DNA from: JABAAI01 sp965242745 | GTDB lineage: Bacteria; Spirochaetota; Leptospiria; Leptospirales; Leptonemataceae | Direction of reading: 5' to 3' | NCBI GenBank assembly: GCA_965242745.1 | Contig: CBDETG010000018.1 | Location: 1 to 6,816 of the forward strand | Length of the DNA stretch: 6,816 nucleotides | Shown here: piece by piece, positions 4,988-6,816 of the stretch | Position numbering within the stretch: position 1 is the first letter of the stretch | Layout: each line of letters starts with the position of its first letter | Notes under the pieces: model-generated | Seen by the model: the letters and a program-made list of their open reading frames with translations, nothing else | Told to the model about the DNA's origin: nothing | Database searches by the model: none | Position numbers and translations under genes: made by a program

Positions 4988-5788
4988 TTGGCAAGTAAAC
5001 GAGAAGAATTCGCACAGCTGGCAGGCATCTCGGCTCAAGATATCAGGCAGGGTTTTGACGGTCTTGCAGCTTATTATGACAGATTCAATGATTGGATCAG
5101 CTTGGGTCTGCACCGCCTGTGGAAAAGAAAAATGCTAAGGAGCAGCGCTTTGTCGCCCCATCGCATAGATAAGGTGCTCGACTTATGCTGTGGCAGCGGG
5201 GATATCAGCCTGCTATGGGCGCGGTACATAAAAAACGAGAAAGCAGAAGTGCATGCGCTTGACTTCAGCGCTCAGATGCTCGCTGTCTTCAAAGAAAAGC
5301 TGACTTCTAAGCGCAATGCCTTGCTGCAAAAGAAGATCTTCCTATACGAGCAGGATGCCTCGTCTCTAAAAAACTTTCCCGACAGCAGCTTTGCCGCTGT
5401 AAGTATAGGCTTTGGTCTGCGTAATATCAAGGATCGCAGCCAGGCTTTGCGTGAAATGCTAAGGGTACTGCGTCCCGGCGCCCCGCTCTTGGTCTTGGAC
5501 CTTGGTAAAATTCCCTTCCCTCTCTTTCGTTTTCTGCACCGTATCTATTTTGAAAATATCGTGCCTTATATAGGCATGCTTTTGCATGGTAGTAAAGAGA
5601 GCATGTACACGTATCTGCCAGCTTCTGCCCGTTACTACCCCGACCAAGCAGCTTTATGCAGGGAATTGCAGCAGGCAGGTTTTGCTGAGATTGTGTACAA
5701 AAATCTGCTTTTTGGCTCTGCGGTAATCCATATTGCGCGCAAAGCCCCTCTGCCCACCTCGCCGGGAAAGAAAGATGCAGGCACATAA
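4988..5788 (+). CDS. menG: UbiE/MenG-family quinone C-methyltransferase
   Basis: SAM-dependent methyltransferase that in this family methylates demethylmenaquinone (MenG) or a ubiquinone precursor (UbiE) at the membrane. Counting from TTG 4988 (266 residues): FDGLAAYYDRFNDWISLGLHRLWKR (23-47) matches the family signature before the fold. VLDLCCGSGD (63-72) is the SAM-binding loop. Asp92 in ALDFS is the likely ribose contact. GFGLRNIKDR begins at 141, followed by LREMLRVLRPG. YLPASARYYP and a C-terminal IHIARK complete the family pattern. The start was chosen because the family N-terminus begins shortly before this point; an AGG lies 9 nt upstream. The same frame opens further upstream at TTG 4928 without an SD or family similarity. 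The stop overlaps the next gene. Substrate is not decided: many host-associated treponemes lack quinone synthesis. Confidence 0.85.
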   Translation: MASKREEFAQLAGISAQDIRQGFDGLAAYYDRFNDWISLGLHRLWKRKMLRSSALSPHRIDKVLDLCCGSGDISLLWARYIKNEKAEVHALDFSAQMLAVFKEKLTSKRNALLQKKIFLYEQDASSLKNFPDSSFAAVSIGFGLRNIKDRSQALREMLRVLRPGAPLLVLDLGKIPFPLFRFLHRIYFENIVPYIGMLLHGSKESMYTYLPASARYYPDQAALCRELQQAGFAEIVYKNLLFGSAVIHIARKAPLPTSPGKKDAGT

Positions 5789-6719
5789 GCCCATACTGCT
5801 GGTCCCCAAGCGCACGGAATGGGAGCGCGCTATGAGGGTCTATGCTTCAGAAAAGCGGCTATGCGAAATATACCAAAATCAAAAAGAGGCCTACGAAGCT
5901 ATGCTGCGAGCTCATGGAAGACAGAAAGCTAATCTAGAAAAGATACGTGATGCGCTTGGCAAACTGGGGCTGCGCTTGGGGAAGTACTCTGAGCTGCCTA
6001 TGCTTGCGAAAGAGGATCATGATATGTTGATCAGTTTTGGGGGAGATAATCATTTCATTTATGTCAGCCGTTTTGCAGGTAGCAAAGCTGTTTTAGGTAT
6101 GAATTCAGACCCTCAAAGTTCCACAGGCGCTTTGCTTTATTTCCAGCCTGAAAACTTTATGCGGGATTTTTACTCCCCCCTATCACAAAAACTTGCATCC
6201 TCCCAGCGATTAAGAGATTGCTTGCAAACAGAGCAATGGACTTGTATAGAAGGAGAAATGCAAAACCCGGACAGCTCTCTTAAAAAAACCATCAGGCCCT
6301 GCATGTCTGAGATCAGCGTGAGCAATGCCTTTCATAATCATATAAGTCGTTTTTTGATCCGCAAAAATCAAGAAGACTGGGAAGAGATTCAATGTTCTGG
6401 TCTGCTACTCGCGACTGGAGCAGGCTCCAGCGGCTGGTACCGTAATGCTCATGTCTTTGGAGAGGATGCTGTCTTCCCTAAGGAAGCGCCGTTTTTTCGC
6501 GCCTTAGCGCGTGAGGCGCATTACTCTAAACGCAGGCAATTACGCTATCTTAATCCCGAAATACATGATGGAGAAAGGCTGGAAGTCCTCTCACAGATGG
6601 AAGGAGAAATCTGTCTGGATGCGGATGCAAAGCAGGTCCTGCCTTTCAAGCCGGGGAGCCATGCTTCCTTCTTTCTAAGCAAGAACAAACTTCTTGTGGT
6701 CAATGGTGTGATTGCATGA
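5775..6719 (+). CDS. Divergent NAD kinase family protein
   Basis: NAD kinases phosphorylate NAD to NADP using ATP or polyphosphate. From ATG 5775 (314 residues): FGGDNHF (88-94) corresponds to the GGD-G-T motif with the catalytic-type Asp91 retained but the following Gly-Thr replaced by Asn-His. LGMNSDPQSSTG (107-118) matches the GVNSDP-S-G motif of the divergent NADK2/mitochondrial-type branch. SEISVSNAFHNHISRF (178-193) parallels the NE substrate region. SGLLLATGAGSSGW (208-221) is the glycine-rich conserved block. A charged helical segment (24-64) precedes the core. The ATG is preferred over the upstream TTG at 5733 because the family-like N-terminus and a purine-rich GGGAAAGAAAG stretch lie at 5775. 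It overlaps menG by 14 nt, and its TGA overlaps the acpS ATG (ATGA), which indicates one cotranscribed unit. The family is secure; activity with this altered motif is inferred. Confidence 0.8.
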   Translation: MQAHKPILLVPKRTEWERAMRVYASEKRLCEIYQNQKEAYEAMLRAHGRQKANLEKIRDALGKLGLRLGKYSELPMLAKEDHDMLISFGGDNHFIYVSRFAGSKAVLGMNSDPQSSTGALLYFQPENFMRDFYSPLSQKLASSQRLRDCLQTEQWTCIEGEMQNPDSSLKKTIRPCMSEISVSNAFHNHISRFLIRKNQEDWEEIQCSGLLLATGAGSSGWYRNAHVFGEDAVFPKEAPFFRALAREAHYSKRRQLRYLNPEIHDGERLEVLSQMEGEICLDADAKQVLPFKPGSHASFFLSKNKLLVVNGVIA

Positions 6720-6816
6720 TCCTTGGATTGGGAAGCGATATTATTGAAAACGAGCGTATTGGAAAGCTCTATAAAAATCATGGGCGGCGTTTTCTAAAAC
6801 GTCTTTTTACGGAAGA
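6716..6816 (+). CDS. acpS: Holo-[acyl-carrier-protein] synthase (partial, runs off right edge)
   Basis: Transfers 4'-phosphopantetheine from CoA to apo-ACP, activating fatty-acid synthesis. Only the first 33 codons are present. MILGLGSDIIENERI (1-15) matches the AcpS N-terminus, including Asp8, the magnesium ligand. RRFLKRLFTEE follows, matching the RFLxRxFT(E) block. The ATG overlaps the TGA of the NAD kinase-like gene (ATGA). There is no obvious SD of its own, so translation is probably coupled. The remaining ~90 residues lie beyond the window. Confidence 0.9.
   Translation, partial: MILGLGSDIIENERIGKLYKNHGRRFLKRLFTE

Noticed and set aside
4769..5113. Minus-strand ORF overlapping the flgK start and menG
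   Set aside because: It overlaps two well-supported genes in other frames and has no recognisable domain or SD.
5427..5786. Minus-strand ORF inside menG
   Set aside because: Antisense shadow of the conserved methyltransferase sequence.
6545..6781. Minus-strand ORF across the NAD kinase/acpS junction
   Set aside because: Antisense to two family-matching genes coupled by ATGA.

Overview
The window most likely comes from a spirochaete, probably a motile Treponema/Spirochaeta-type member of the Spirochaetota. The main evidence is the 643-residue FlgK, whose N-terminal half reads like spirochaete hook-associated protein 1. No rRNA or taxonomic marker is present, so this is inference. The housekeeping genes have mixed GC content, while the repeat region is very AT-rich.

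Layout. (1) Positions 1-507, minus strand: a gene running off the left edge. It encodes a secreted, possibly lipid-anchored protein with a fibronectin-III-like segment (start 279). It is preceded by an upstream ORF (start 507) with its own Shine-Dalgarno site. A 19-G tract (302-320; C19 in the mRNA) lies between the two starts, so tract length decides how the reading frames connect. (2) Positions 564-1967: a 1.4-kb array of about 47 copies of a 16-17-bp unit centred on the palindrome AACAT-G-ATGTT, interrupted by six copies of an AT-rich cassette of up to about 114 bp. Every cassette holds, on the minus strand, a near-consensus sigma-70 promoter (TTGACA, 17-bp spacer, extended -10 TGCTAAAAT); most also have an A/T-tract UP-like element. 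All six point at the gene on the left. (3) Positions 1968-2121: a short unannotated stretch with a weak hairpin. (4) Positions 2122-4806, minus strand: flgK followed by purN. (5) Positions 4988-6816, plus strand: a tightly packed, overlapping run of menG/ubiE-like methyltransferase, NAD kinase family protein and acpS (cut by the right edge), divergent from flgK.

The housekeeping genes serve flagellar assembly (flgK), purine synthesis (purN), quinone methylation (menG-like), NADP supply (NAD kinase family) and acyl-carrier-protein activation (acpS).

The unusual part is the left third. It looks like a contingency locus with two hypermutable layers upstream of one surface or secreted protein: a repeat array that multiplies strong promoters and possible operator sites, and a homopolymer that can toggle between translational coupling, in-frame fusion and frameshift. 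The sequence motifs are directly visible; the regulatory interpretation is inference.
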